Positions 33,403-45,138 of a stretch of 64,000 nt of DNA are shown here, piece by piece (the first letter of the stretch is position 1; each line of letters opens with the position of its first letter). Below the pieces are notes generated by a model. The model searched no databases and had not been told where the DNA came from. It saw only the letters and a program-made list of their open reading frames with translations. Source of the DNA: Argyresthia goedartella (Eukaryota; Arthropoda; Insecta; Lepidoptera; Argyresthiidae); NCBI GenBank assembly GCA_949825045.1, contig OX463827.1:580501-644500 (forward strand). Reading direction: 5' to 3'. The position numbers and the translations under genes are program-made.

Positions 33403-34294
33403 ATGCCGCTAAATCGCACGCCACCGGCTATGTCCGACTCCACGCCTGACCTGTCACTGCGGGTTGGTGAGGAATCATCTCGTACTGGCAATACTGGACC
33501 AATTAAACGGACACGGGGCGATGTGCAAGAAGTGGAAATGAAAACATTTATGGAAGAAATGGGAACTATGATGGCAAATCAGGAAAAAAAACTAAAATGT
33601 TTTGAGACAACATTCAAGGATAGTGTCAAGGAAATAAGTAACCAGAATAAGGATATAAAGGCGTCAATTGAATTCATATCCAATATGTATGAGGAAATGA
33701 GGATAAAATTAGAAAATTGTGAACAGCAACAAAAGAAGGACCTGGAAGGAAGGTCTGTATATAAAGGCGCTAGAGGACCGACTTGACAATGTTGAGCGTG
33801 GAATGAGAACATCTAGCTTTGAAGTGAGAAACATCCCTCAGAAAGATACCGAAAGCAAAGATGACTTGATCAAAATAGTACAAAATATTGGATCAGTTTT
33901 AAATACTCCAATTGAAACCTCAGAAATCAAGGAACTGTTTCGCACTAAGAAAAGAAACTCGACAAACTCACCGATTATTGTTGAACTAACTACAGTTCTC
34001 AAAAAAGAAAAGATAATCAGCTCTGTCAAGAAATATAAGCAAGAAAAAAGAGACTTAATTAAAACGACACAAATAAGTATCGATGGACCTGCAGTACCGA
34101 TACACATCTCAGAAAACTTATCATTCAAAATGAAACGGTTACACTTCCTGGCTAGAGAGTTTGATCGAACAAATGAATACAAATACTGCTGGACAAGCAA
34201 TGGTAATATCTACATCCGTAAGACTGACGGCCAGGCTGCACTTCGGCTGAACAATGAGATTGATCTTGAAAATTTAAGCACAAAGGAAAAGTGA
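33403..34294 (+). pseudogene. NL7 ORF1: coiled coil plus FP-protein-like C-terminal region (one frameshift)
   Basis: The N-terminal frame (33403-33786) has a Thr/Pro/Ser-rich start and then Lys/Glu-rich heptads suggesting a coiled coil. The second frame (used to 34294) continues with LEDRLDNVERGMRTSSFEVR, then a nucleic-acid-binding-like domain ending YKYCWTSNGNIYIRKTDGQA. That ending resembles the C-terminal domain shared by ORF1 proteins of lepidopteran non-LTR elements and the baculovirus FP protein family. The two frames overlap, and a single shift near 33745-33765 joins them. The role would be binding of element RNA. The relation to the FP family is from memory of the motif pattern and needs a profile search. 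Confidence 0.72.
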
Positions 34295-34642
34295 CTAGTC
34301 TTAAATCATAGTTGTCTATCGCATAGGTTAAATGTTCTTATACACACATTTGATACCTATATCTTCACGCACTTACCCCCTTACACACTAACATTAATCA
34401 CTAACAATTGCAAACTCAAAACCAAATCAAACAGTACGAGTAATGTATGTAGTTATAACATAATGCCTTACAATTCTTATTCAAATCAATTTCGTAGATA
34501 TCCATTGACACCCAGCTTCTGTACCGGTCCATGTTTTTTCAAGGTTCCAAATGCTGAACACGGTTTATAAAATTTATTAAAATTCAATCCTCTTACAATA
34601 AATATTTCTACCGAGATTGAATGTATTGGCAACGTAGAGTGT
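34295..34642. other. NL7 spacer between ORF1 and ORF2
   Basis: Non-coding, AT-rich. The ORF2 frame opens after a TAA near 34568, and the first ATG in that frame is at 34643. Confidence 0.55.
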
Positions 34643-34688
34643 ATGCGTTGTGATGACCCATATTCAATCAAATCACTACTTACTACAG

Positions 34689-34819
34689 TGTAGTGTGCGA
34701 ACACACATTTACCCTATACCTATATAATCAGTATGTATGTATCACTCTAGGATCAATAAACGCCCGTCTTTGAACCAACAAACACGTCTCTCACTACATC
34801 CCATAGGCCCATCCCTACA
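34689..34819 (+). repeat. left (5') LTR of the non-coding LTR element
   Basis: 131 bases, TG...CA ends. Contains CAATAAACG near 34752-34760, a possible polyadenylation signal. Unusually short for a Ty3/Gypsy-type LTR compared with the 1.13-kb LTRs at 12880 and 19403. Confidence 0.95.
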
Positions 34820-34837
34820 TGGCGACCTTGCCAGGCC
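34820..34837 (+). other. primer-binding site of the non-coding LTR element
   Basis: Begins TGGCGACCTTGCCAGG directly after the LTR. The first eight bases match primer sites complementary to arginine tRNA as described for mdg1/412-type Gypsy elements (from memory). The same word TGGCGACCTTGC follows the related LTR at 59556-59665. Confidence 0.7.
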
Positions 34838-37800
34838 AGCCTGCCCTAAAAGGCAGTGCTGCGCCGAATGGCATATTTCGTGTAAAGTGAAATGATATTT
34901 TGGACTAAATGTGAAATAAAATGTGAAAAGGACAAAAAGTGCTAAAATTATACCTAAATAACTACTGTAAGAAAATTATACCTTTATACATATAAATAAA
35001 CTGTTAATAGATTCAATATATCAGGAACTACTTAAATAGATAAAATAATGGACATTTAAATGAAGATTAAAATTACATAAAAATTATATACCTACAAAAT
35101 TAAGAAGACCGCAAAATAAAACTAGAACCAAAAGCAGAACCAGTGACCAAATTAAAAAACAAAATAACCTAAAAACCCAAATTATAAAGAGGATTCCTGC
35201 TGGGTGCCGGGTGATCTGTGCAAGCCTAAATGATGTGCGATGCAGGGCGCAGGGCGAATTGTACGCTGCACAATGTACGGGTCCGATGAGGAGCAGCTGG
35301 GAGATGTTGTCCCGGAGTGATGAGCTGCAGCACCACGCAGTAGGAATGATAGGCACCACGTGAAGTCTTCATGAGTGAGTCGTGACCAATTTTTTCCAAT
35401 TCCATGTCAATGAATTATACATTTTATGCGAGTTAATTTGATTTATTTTATCAGATGTTGTTTTGTGTGTTAAATAATAATGACGGAAATTGTTAATTTG
35501 GATATAAAAGAAAAATAATGATGGAATAGAAATTGAATATTTAAGTAAGTATTTTATAAATGATTTGTAGTATTTACTTTACACCCCTGAATATGGTGTA
35601 CTTAATAAATAATTCAGATTAATTTGTAAAGGGTTGACGACAAGAACTACATTTTTTTAAATAATTTAGTTTGATGATGAATGAGTTAAAGGATGACATT
35701 GATTGTGTGGCGTATGTTTGTGTGTATTTTTTCCAGTGAATTTATAATTTTAAATTGTAAAGTATTTACAATAATTGTCTTAGTAACATATCCAGTTAGT
35801 ACGTATTCAAACCATATTTGCATGTAACGCGATGCAATAAAATACAGTTAACAACAGAGTACCAAATTAGGGGACCACCGAGAATTTGTTTTAGTTCTGA
35901 CAAAAATGGATCGTGACGATACCTACCAGCTCTTATTACAGGTGCAGATGAGCAACAGTAATGATAATGAATTCATTAGAAACCGTATGTGGTGATGGAT
36001 GTTTGTTTAGAGTTCAGCAGAGAAATTAAGTATGGAACCGTATGGATGTTAAATAGATACCAAGGTTAAAATTGCATTGGTGGGGGTGGGATTACATTGA
36101 AAGTTTATGAAAATGATGATGTATAATGAATGTATGATATTTTTTTATTATTATTACAGGATGCTGATAATATTTAGTATATTGAAAGATGTTTGATCGG
36201 AACAGTAAGTGATGTTTAAGGAAAGATTGATTTGTTTATTTATGTATGACTATGACATTTTGTTGTCTAGAGATGAGTTAAGTAGAAGAGTGATTATGTA
36301 AGTTTTTAGATATCTCAGAATGTTGATTTTTTATGGCAGTGTTTAAGGCGAAGGAGACGAGATATTTAATTACAAACTACAAAGGAAAGTTGTATTTTGT
36401 ATGGACAAGAAAGATAGTGTTATTTTGAAGGAAAGGTAAATAAGTTTGATTTGTTAATTGTGACAAAAAGAATACCGTATGGAATGTTGATAAGTACTCA
36501 ATTGCAATGGGTAAGTTAGCTAGGAATACTTCGTTTGGTAAGGTTTCTATTAACAGTTGGACTGATCATCTGACATGTTAGAGAGATAATTAAAATTCGA
36601 AGGATTCATTTGGAATGAGTTTAAGTTATGTTTTGAGTAAGATACGTGATTATTGGCGAGTCTAATATGTTATTGTATTTTCATCAGTCTCAAAGGTACA
36701 AGGTACAAGGCACGAATCCTTCCTCTTCGATCATGACGGGAACGAGTTTCCTTTGTGAGAAGGTGGGATCTCGATGACCTAATAAGCTCGCGAGCAGGCT
36801 CAGGCAGGTAGACCTGGAGCCAGGTACTAATAGTCTATGTATTTAAATATTGTTATAATAAAAGTACCATAAGACGTCTATAAATAAATAAAAAATGAAA
36901 GTACCTATACAAGTGCACTCACTATAATGTGAAATAATATGGGATCCGGATACCCTTAAAAAGTACCTATATGAAGTTGAAGCAGAATAAAAATAAAAGA
37001 CTGATTGATTGAGATTGTTTATGAAAAGAAAGTATATTTTGTTGGTTTCAGGAATGAAGGGTTATTATGACATATGATATATTTTATACACAAAGTAAAT
37101 TTAATGGTTTCGAGAATGTAGGCATGATATGATAAACTCAAATAAAATACGTAAATAAAGTAAGTTTGTGATTGAAGAAATAAGAGTTGAATAAATCAAC
37201 AAAGGAAGAAATAAAAGGGCGATCCAGAAAATAATGAGAGATTTTAAACATGGCAATTACAAAGTTTTGATTTAGTAATATTTTATTTAATGTGGTTAAA
37301 CAAAATAATGATTCATGTCGTCAACCCTTGGTACATTTACTGATTTTAGTACAACCCTAGTAACATTTAGTTGTTTTTTTTTTAACCTATATTTTTATGT
37401 TATTGTACAACCGTAAATTTAGTTGATATTGTATTGCTCTACATATTCAAACATTTATTTTATGTTTTATGTGATAAGATTTTATAATATTATATGAGTT
37501 TTAATTTAGTTTAATAAGACTGAGGAGATAATATTTCTATATAATCATGTTTATTTTAATGGTGTTAGAAACAATATATCGTTTTCTTTATACATTTTAT
37601 ATCAATGACAGTGTATGCTTTATCGAAATAGAAATTGTTGAAAATTTACATAAAATAAAATAAAAGTGTTTTGTATACATACAACAAATATCTGTATACT
37701 CAGGTTTATACTTAAATGAGAAGTGCATATGACATATGTCTATTATTCACTTGCTGAAAATTTTCTAATAGATATTCCGAATGTGTAAAAAATTAGGAGA

Positions 37801-38024
37801 TAAAATTTCTAAACATTAAATTGACAAAAAAAAAAATAACTGAGCTAGTGCTAAATTGAAATGTTTATTTGTAAAATGTTAATTCTTATTATTATGATAT
37901 GAGTTACACAGATTTTGAAAGTAAATATGACTGTTATATCATTATTCTGATGTTATCTTATGTCTAATATCAATTGTTTTCATGAAATTTTATTTAAAAA
38001 AAATATGATACTATATATTTTCTT

Positions 38025-38043
38025 TGAAAAAAAAGGGGGAAGG
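38025..38043 (+). other. polypurine tract of the non-coding LTR element
   Basis: GAAAAAAAAGGGGGAAGG lies immediately before the right LTR. Confidence 0.88.
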
Positions 38044-38174
38044 TGTAGTGTGCGAACACACATTTACCCTATACCTATATAATCAGTATGTATGTATCAC
38101 TCTAGGATCAATAAACGCCCGTCTTTGAACCAACAAACACGTCTCTCACTACATCCCATAGGCCCATCCCTACA
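38044..38174 (+). repeat. right (3') LTR of the non-coding LTR element
   Basis: Base-for-base the same as 34689-34819 as far as I can read. It is followed by ACAG, the second copy of the target duplication, and then by the continuing ORF2 of NL7. Confidence 0.95.
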
Positions 38175-40277
38175 ACAGATTCTGCATCTTTGGCTTCCTC
38201 AATGCATGTTCTATGTGCCAATATACGCAGTATCAATCAAAACCTTGATTCATTTCTTGTTTTTATGTCAAAGTTGGACTTAGTTTTAGATGTTGTAGTT
38301 CTAACTGAATGTTGGGTCGACCAAGATTCAGTAATCCCTAATATAAATAACTTTAAATCGTTTAGTACTACCAAATCTTATAATCAAAATGATGGTGTCA
38401 TTATTTATATCAATGATAGAATTAGTAATTATAATGTCCATGAGCCAGTTGTTTCTAATGGTAACTGTTTAACAGTTAACATAAATAATGATACAACAGT
38501 TGTTGGTCTATACAGACCTTCTGAGTTTAAAAATTTTGCATGTAAATCACAATTCATTGATTACCTAGATTCTCTGCTTCATAAAATAAAAACGTCTAAT
38601 ATAATTTTAACAGGGGATCTTAACTTCGACATTTTACCGGAAAATTTGTCAGGGCACGCTGAAGATTATGTGACTATGTTAGCTTCCCATGGATTAAGAC
38701 AAGGTATAAATCTTCCCACCAGGCTCAAAACCTGCCTCGATCACTTTATGCTTCGAACCAATAAACAAGTTATAACTGTACTTTTTGATGAAATTACAGA
38801 CCATTGTCCTGTACTTCTTCATTTAAACAGTAGTAACTATAAAAAACCGGACATTAGACATGAAAAAATAACATTTAACCTAAAAAATATCGATGAATCA
38901 CTTAAGGCTATTAACTGGGATGACTACTATAATAATACTTCTGTGGATGAAGTAGCACATTCCCTGATATCAAATATTCAAAATAGCATAAACTCCAATA
39001 CCACCTGTACAAAAGTGTCAAACAGAAAAAAACCTATAAAACCATGGATAACTATAGGGATTATAAAATCTATTCGTAGAAGAGATAAATTACACTTAAA
39101 AATAAAGAAAAATAAATCTAATGAAATTTATTCAATCTTGGATCTTCAAAAAGCTTTTGATACTGTATCAATACCGATTTTGCTCAAACGTTTGGAAATT
39201 CTTGGTTTAAGGGGCCCAGTACAAGATTGGTTCAGGAGTTATCTCAATCAACGTAGACAATTTGTCCACCTAGGTGGCATTTCGAGTGATGAAGAAACAT
39301 GTACCTACGTAGTACCACAAGGTAGCACGTTAGGACCGACTCTCTTTTTAGCTTATATCAATCAGCTGGCTGAACTGGACATCTCAGGTGCTGAAATTAC
39401 TATGTTTGCGGATGATACAGTGCTATTATTTAATGACACATCCTGGGAAAGTCTTCAACTAACAACTGAAAATGGTTTACTTAGGGTAACATCGTGTTTA
39501 GAAGACAGTCTTCTTTCTCTAACCACTTCTAAGACAAAATACTTATGTTTCAGCAAAACCAACGCATCTAAGCCACCCAATAACTTCAGCTTAACAATTC
39601 ACTCTTACCCTTGTAACTCGACTAACCTAATCGATTCCAATCAGTGCCAATGCTCTAAGCTTAGCCGCGTTAATGTGATCAAATACCTGGGCGTACTTAT
39701 TGATGATAGGCTCCAATGGGTTCCACATATAAAAGCCGTTGCGAAAAGATTACGAAAGCTTATTTTTATTTTTAAGACACTTCGCTTTGTTGCATCAAAC
39801 AAGTTACTCCTAGAGACTTACAAGGCTCTCGGTCAGTCCATTATTACATATTGTATTTGTTCTTGGGGGGGGACGTGCAAAACTCACTTATTGTAGGTGG
39901 AAAGAGCACAGAGAGTAGTCCTGAAGGTCCTATTATTCTTACCATTTAGACATCCTACTACCAAGGTATATGAAGAGTGCAAGGTACTCAGCGTGCGTAA
40001 ACTATTTATATATCAGAGTTTAAGGAGATACCATCGCGTAACCGTACCTTCACTACCCTTGAACAATAAACGAATAGATAACTGCCCCGTACCAAACTGC
40101 AAGAGTGTCTTTGCTAGGCGACACTATACCTATACCTCTCCTCGTATTTATAACAAACTAAATTTAAAATATAAAACCAAGACATTAAGTAATTATCAAA
40201 TTAAAAGCAAAATCATTGAATGGCTAAATAAGTTCGACTACGACACTACAGAAGATCTCCTAAAAGTAATAAAATAA

Positions 40278-42626
40278 ATCAAAAAATTAACAAAAGGCAT
40301 TATTGGGCTCAAATTCTATAACTAAGTTTAAAATCATCTAAACAGATATTTATACACAATACCTACATGGCTCGTATTTTAATCAAAATGCATATCTATT
40401 TTAATCAAAATGCATATCTACTTACAATATTCAGTGCACTATTAATTTGAATATTCACTTTCACTTTCATACTTACTAACCAAATTAATTTATTTGTGCA
40501 TCTAGTTACTATTAGCAGTTAAATTTAACTATTGCAACTTTTGCCTTGACTGTACCACATACTGTTTAAAAACTGCATCATTTTATTTTACAACTACCTA
40601 CCATTAGTATTACTTATAAATAAGTGATATGTAACTTTTAGTTCACCTACATACATCTTTATAGATTTTTAATAAGTAATTTAATATCGTTCATTTTAAT
40701 ATGTATACCTACCCTTGTACTTGATGTAACTCAATGTGAATTGTTAACCAAATGGAAGGAACTGGTTCCTGACACACAGGTTACCCTAGTTTAGGAACCA
40801 GGGCTACAATAATTTATACTTTTTGTGTTGCAATAAAGAAATGTTTATGTTTATGTTATATTCTTGTGTTTGTGCTGATACAGCGAATAAATGCCTATTC
40901 TATTCTATTCTATTCTACGAGGTATCTCTATTTATTTGTTTATGATTTAGGTATGTACGTAGTGTCTTATTTTTATATGATCAATGTTTACTGCCAAAAA
41001 GTTAACCTATTTTCGCATACTCTATTGAATCTTTAGAATCTTTAAGAAAGAGTACATAACATAAATATTAAGTTACATATCGCAGCGAGTACCATACATT
41101 AATCTAAATATATACTCCATAAGCATATCTCATTATAAGTGAAAAATAATTTCTTATGAGGATACAGTTCAATAAACCTAAAGGTACAGTTTTAGTTCAT
41201 TTAATTTCTGATTCTATGTGTAATATCCTGAACGTGTGTTGTTCTATCCGCGTATTATGTAATGATAGCTTAATACAAAATTCCATACCAAATTAATATT
41301 TATCAAATAATTAAACATCAAAGACCAGCAGCAGTTGCTCAGTCAGTATATTACATTATAGGTATACATAGACAAATGTCACAAATTATTAACTCTAAGA
41401 TAACAACTAATGAACATATTAGCTCTATTTCCCTTATAAATACATTTGAGTTCAATTCAGTCACATTCCGTCGTTTCCCTTGTGACACAACAATTCACAT
41501 TTGTCGTGTATATGTTTGTCGTATGTCTGTATGTGAGGTGTACGTAGTTCGAATATTCATCGGCAAGCCCCGGGCGTCGCGTCGAAACTTTACAAGCAAG
41601 TTTATCTGTAATGATTAAAAAAATAACTACGTTTGTAGCAAAACAGTGAATACAATAAATAAGTAAAGGAAAGTAAGTCTCAAATTGTCTACAGGATGTA
41701 TTTCCTATCTACGAGTATACCTCTTCATGACGTATCCAGTTTTGATGAATAAGTGTACAACTGAATTGTGATATAGCGATGGGTTTTCAACCATGTTGTA
41801 AACAGCAATTAGGCATGCATTCAATGTACCTTAATAATTTGTTATTTTGGCGTCATAAGTCCAATTTGTTTTTGTCATTGCCATTTTACACTTTTAAATT
41901 GAAAGACATCCAAATAATTCAACTTTAGTAGTACTTTAAGTAGAGACGACAGGAAATAAACCGGCGCACGCACATCGTACGAGCTATGAGCCCCGTTCAC
42001 ACTGCGATCAGAGAGTGAGCGAGCGTGCTGATGGCTCCAACTTGCTCGATTATGGCGAGAGGTGCGAGGATGCATCTTTGTCGCAACTCCACGCTATTTC
42101 AGATAAACTTTAACGTTATTGAATTTCAGTATCTCTGAATTTATGCATGTTGAAAATTTATGATGGCTGTTACTTCGTTCGTTCAAAGTTTCGGAAGTGC
42201 TAGTATTTATATTTGTTGACACTGGGATGGCGCAACGCTTCCATTCGGTTACATTATTTTGCGAGCTCAGTTACAAAGACGCAATTTAATATAAATTAGA
42301 TTGGAATACAATATAATCAAACAAAATAGTTTCATCTACTAGTAACCCATAAATTTCAAGGCAAAACATGCCTCGTGATGTCCATAAATAAGATGTGGAG
42401 TCAGCCAAGTAAAGTGTATGTTTCCGTCATGGTCGAATGCGGACGGGCACGTGTAGCTTGTCAATAGCAATATCACAAAACTTGTCAATAGATCCTTCGT
42501 CGAGGAGGTTTCCGTCGAGGAGGTTATCAGCGCGGAACAATTTATGGCAGAGATTATCCTTGTTTTCTCGTCTCGTTAGACTCAACGTCCGAAGCATGCT
42601 TTAATAAAATACGGTTTGCTAAAAAA
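40278..42626. other. NL7 3' UTR, a second short tail, then non-coding
   Basis: The NL7 3' UTR runs to about 40858. At about 40376-40420 a 23-base word containing AATCAAAATGCATATCTA is tandemly duplicated. Bases about 40867-40918 read GCGAATAAATGCCTATTCTA with repeated ATTCT units, as in the extreme 3' end of another CR1-type element. No gene seen from 40920 to 42626. Confidence 0.5.
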
Positions 42627-43516
42627 CAACGAGGTTAATCATGAAAAAATTATAACGTGAAAGCCGTTTGAGTGACTCTTCAGTTTGACTTTTCGTTACT
42701 TTAAATCAGTGATTCAAAGATAATCCCTTCTCTTTATTTCATGAAAGTTTTGATAAAAAGAATTTTCAGAGATTGTTTCAACCAGAAATCTTCATCCTGG
42801 ACTTAAGTCATATATATATATATATATATATATATTGTTATAAACATGAATTTGAGTTAATAAATTGTCCCAAATTGAGTCCAAATATAACACAACTTTT
42901 ACATATCAGTTAATCATGAAAAAATTATAACGTGAAAGCCGTTTGAGTGACTCTTCAGTTTGACTTTTCGTTACTTTAAATCAGTGATTCAAAGATAATC
43001 CCTTCTCTTTATTTCATGAAAGTTTTGATAAAAAGAATTTTCAGAGATTGTTTCAACCAGAAATCTTCATCCTGGACTTAAGTCATATATATGACTTAAG
43101 TCCAGGATGAAGATTTCAGAAATTTTCAGAAATCTTCATCCTGGACTTAAGTCATATGACTTAAGTCCAGGATGAAGATTTCTGGTTGAAACAATCTCTG
43201 AAAATTCTTTTTATCAAAACTTTCATTCATCCTGGACTTAAGTCATATATATGACTTAAGTCCAGGTTGAAGATTTCTGGTTGAAACAATCTCTGAAAAT
43301 TCTTTTTATCAAAACTTTCATGAAATAAAGAGAAGGGATTATCTTTGAATCACTGATTTAAAGTAACGAAAAGTCAAATTGAAGAGTCACTCAAACGGCT
43401 TTCACGTTATAATTTTTTCATGATTAACCTCGTTGTATATATATGTAAAAGTTGTGTTATATTTGGACTCAATGTGGGACAATTTATTAACTCAAATTCA
43501 TGTTTATAACAATCAT
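42627..43516. repeat. foldback cluster: long inverted arms plus three internal palindromes
   Basis: A block of about 185 bases starting CAACGAGGTTAATCATG occurs at 42627-42815 and again at 42909-43093. It is present in inverted form at about 43270-43436, with a partial inverted piece at 43183-43226. A 70-base block beginning ATTGTTATAAACATG lies at 42834-42906 and is inverted at about 43440-43515. In the middle are three palindromes built on CTGGACTTAAGTCAT. Those at 43061-43116 (56 bases) and 43130-43181 (52 bases) are perfect, and that at about 43227-43270 has one change. A TA run lies at 42810-42835. Probably a foldback DNA element that has been rearranged. No protein is encoded. Confidence 0.9.
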
Positions 43517-44152
43517 ACTTGATGTTTATACTCTGGTCTGGATAGAGTCACGAGGGGGCGCCGTGAAGGGGAAGCCGATTTTTCCTGACAGAGCGAAATT
43601 TATTTAGGAACAATATTATGTTATTAGGTCAAAACGAGTGACTGTTAAAAGTATATAAATTATCATGTAACTCCATACAAAGATAAAACGAGAGATATTT
43701 TCTTGGTACGAATTTGTTCTTTTTTGTTTATTTGAAGAAATATAAAAAGAAGTTTTTATAAAATTACCTGATAATTTCATTGAATTATTTACCTTTAGGT
43801 ACTTTATTGAAATGTAGTTTCCTTCGTGCTTAGTATCGTTTTGAGCTAACGTTTCACGTCGCGCGAACTTCACTGAAATTGTGTCGTAAACAATGGTATT
43901 ATGCTGCCAAGTCACTCGTCTTTATTATAGTGCGGAATGGAGAGTAAACCGCGTGACTTCATAACGAGGTGGGTATGTGGCCATGAATGCTGCACATTGC
44001 TGCGCGAGGTATATATATGAACTTAGCAGCATAGTTATGTCACACAAGACAGCTCACAATTTAAATACAGAGTGAAACAGAATGGTGACTTTTTTCAAAA
44101 GGTTTTTAGAGACATCATTCTTAACAACGGTAGTCGCTTCCATAGTAATTAT

Positions 44153-44161
<9 letters not shown>
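43517..44161. other. non-coding, no gene seen
   Basis: No recognisable protein or repeat. An open frame at 43616-43915 (-) has no recognisable content. Confidence 0.45.

Positions 44162-44195
<34 letters not shown>
44162..44195. repeat. (TA)n microsatellite at the 3' end of NL3 copy 2
   Basis: A TA run directly at the point where NL3-type 3' UTR sequence begins. Confidence 0.85.
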
Positions 44196-44198
<3 letters not shown>

Positions 44199-44449
44199 AT
44201 ATCCTTAATTGCATAAAACACAGTAAAATAATTAACGCAGTGGGAAATTAAATGTACAAAGGCGGTCATATTGCCAAAAGAAATCTCTTCCAGCCAACCC
44301 AGTTAGTATGTGCAGAGAAACAATGCGGGTTCAGATAATAACAAAATATTTATACAAACAAGAAAACATCAACTAAATTAAAAAATAGATTACAAAATAC
44401 ATAGGTATATACAAATAACTGATATTTATGTCTTTGGCAGATTCTATAA

Positions 44450-45067
44450 TTACTTACAGCATAAGCAGCTACGGCCGCACGCACAAAACAAATCTGGAGG
44501 CTCTTTATGGATTACAAGTTAGATTACTGAAACTCATTGTACCAAGCAACATAAGGAACCAATTCAGAAATAATTAAACCGAACTTTTTAAATACTGTGG
44601 TACCCTAAGTATATTAAATAAGGTAAAAATTGCTGTAATATGTGAGGAGTTTCATAAACTATCTTCGCTTTTCATTCGAACCAGATTAGAAGGCGTACGT
44701 GACCTATCCTATCTTCCTATGTATACTTTGCCTAAATATAATAACTACTGTGGCCAACGTAAATGGGAATACATGCTTCCTATGCTTTTAAACGAACTGC
44801 CTCCAGATATTGTGAAGAGCCTAGAGTGCGACAAAAAAAGAAAATATGTTTTGCAAAAGCATTACAAGGCTCAGCAGTGAGCAAATTGTTTTTTTTTCGT
44901 GTTAGTTAGGGAGATATAACTATAAATAATTGAGTAAGTTTGTAAAGACGCATCAATAGCGATCTCACTTTCCGCATATAAACCCGTTAAGGTTTCCGCG
45001 GAGAGCTCATATGTGGAAAAATTAGTAATAAGTTTTGTTTTAGACAAATAAATAAAATAAATAAAAA
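44450..45067 (+). pseudogene. NL8: 5'-truncated non-LTR element inserted in NL3 copy 2
   Basis: The frame 44452-44880 reads TYSISSYGRTHKTNLEALYG and then LGVRDLSYLPMY-like sequence (EGVRDLSYLPMYTLPKYNNY), ending at TGA 44878-44880, with one in-frame TAA at 44575-44577. This is the extreme C-terminus of a non-LTR ORF2. A 3' UTR ends with AAATA-type units at about 45045-45067. No clear target duplication was found. The orientation is opposite to the surrounding NL3 copy. Confidence 0.75.
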
Positions 45068-45138
45068 TAACTACAAAAATACTTAATTACATATTATTAA
45101 GATTATACTATATTAACACTTAATACTCAAATAAATAA

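Larger units (their letters stand above)
34689..38174 (+). mobile_element. non-coding LTR retrotransposon, 3486 bases, identical LTRs
   Basis: Two 131-base direct repeats (34689-34819 and 38044-38174) appear identical. They begin TGTAGTG and end CTACA, and are flanked by the target duplication ACAG (34685-34688 and 38175-38178). A primer-binding-type word follows the left repeat and a purine tract precedes the right one. The 3.2-kb interior has no frame resembling gag, protease, RT or integrase. A short stretch near 36711-36755 reading LFDHDGNEFPL in one frame may be a relic of a Pol C-terminus. The element must have used enzymes supplied in trans, as LARD or TRIM elements do. The inferred orientation is plus, from the primer site. 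Confidence 0.93.
34643..40277 (+). pseudogene. NL7 ORF2: endonuclease and reverse transcriptase with a large in-frame deletion
   Basis: The coding part is 34643-34688 plus 38179-40277. The endonuclease reads LCANIRSINQNLDSF, LTECWVDQD, VGLYRPSE, ILTGDLNFDIL and ITDHCPVLL, all standard blocks of an active-type EEP domain. Immediately after the linker (KIKKNKSNE) the frame jumps to motif A (LDLQKAFDTV) near 39135. The fingers and first palm motifs are therefore deleted without loss of phase. VPQGSTLGPTLF and the catalytic box FADD (about 39403-39414) are present. A TAG at 39894-39896 precedes 126 further codons in the same frame. The endonuclease could be intact; the RT cannot fold normally. 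Confidence 0.88.
33403..40858 (+). mobile_element. NL7: two-ORF non-LTR retrotransposon split by a non-coding LTR element
   Basis: ORF1 (33403-34294) is followed by ORF2, which starts near 34643, is cut at 34688 and resumes at 38179. A 3' UTR ends in GCAATAAAGAAATGTTTATG with repeated TTTATG units at about 40840-40858. Removing the 3486-base LTR element and one copy of its 4-base target duplication restores the ORF2 phase. ORF2 is missing the first third of its RT. The element is therefore defective, though its frames are far better kept than those of most neighbours. Confidence 0.85.

Noticed and set aside
35084..35359. Hydrophobic 91-codon frame inside the non-coding LTR element
   Set aside because: It lies in the leader conserved with 59666-60115, on the opposite strand to the inferred transcript; no domain.
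43061..43270. CRISPR-like array from regularly repeated palindromes
   Set aside because: Only three copies, uneven spacing, spacers derived from the flanking blocks, and eukaryotic context.
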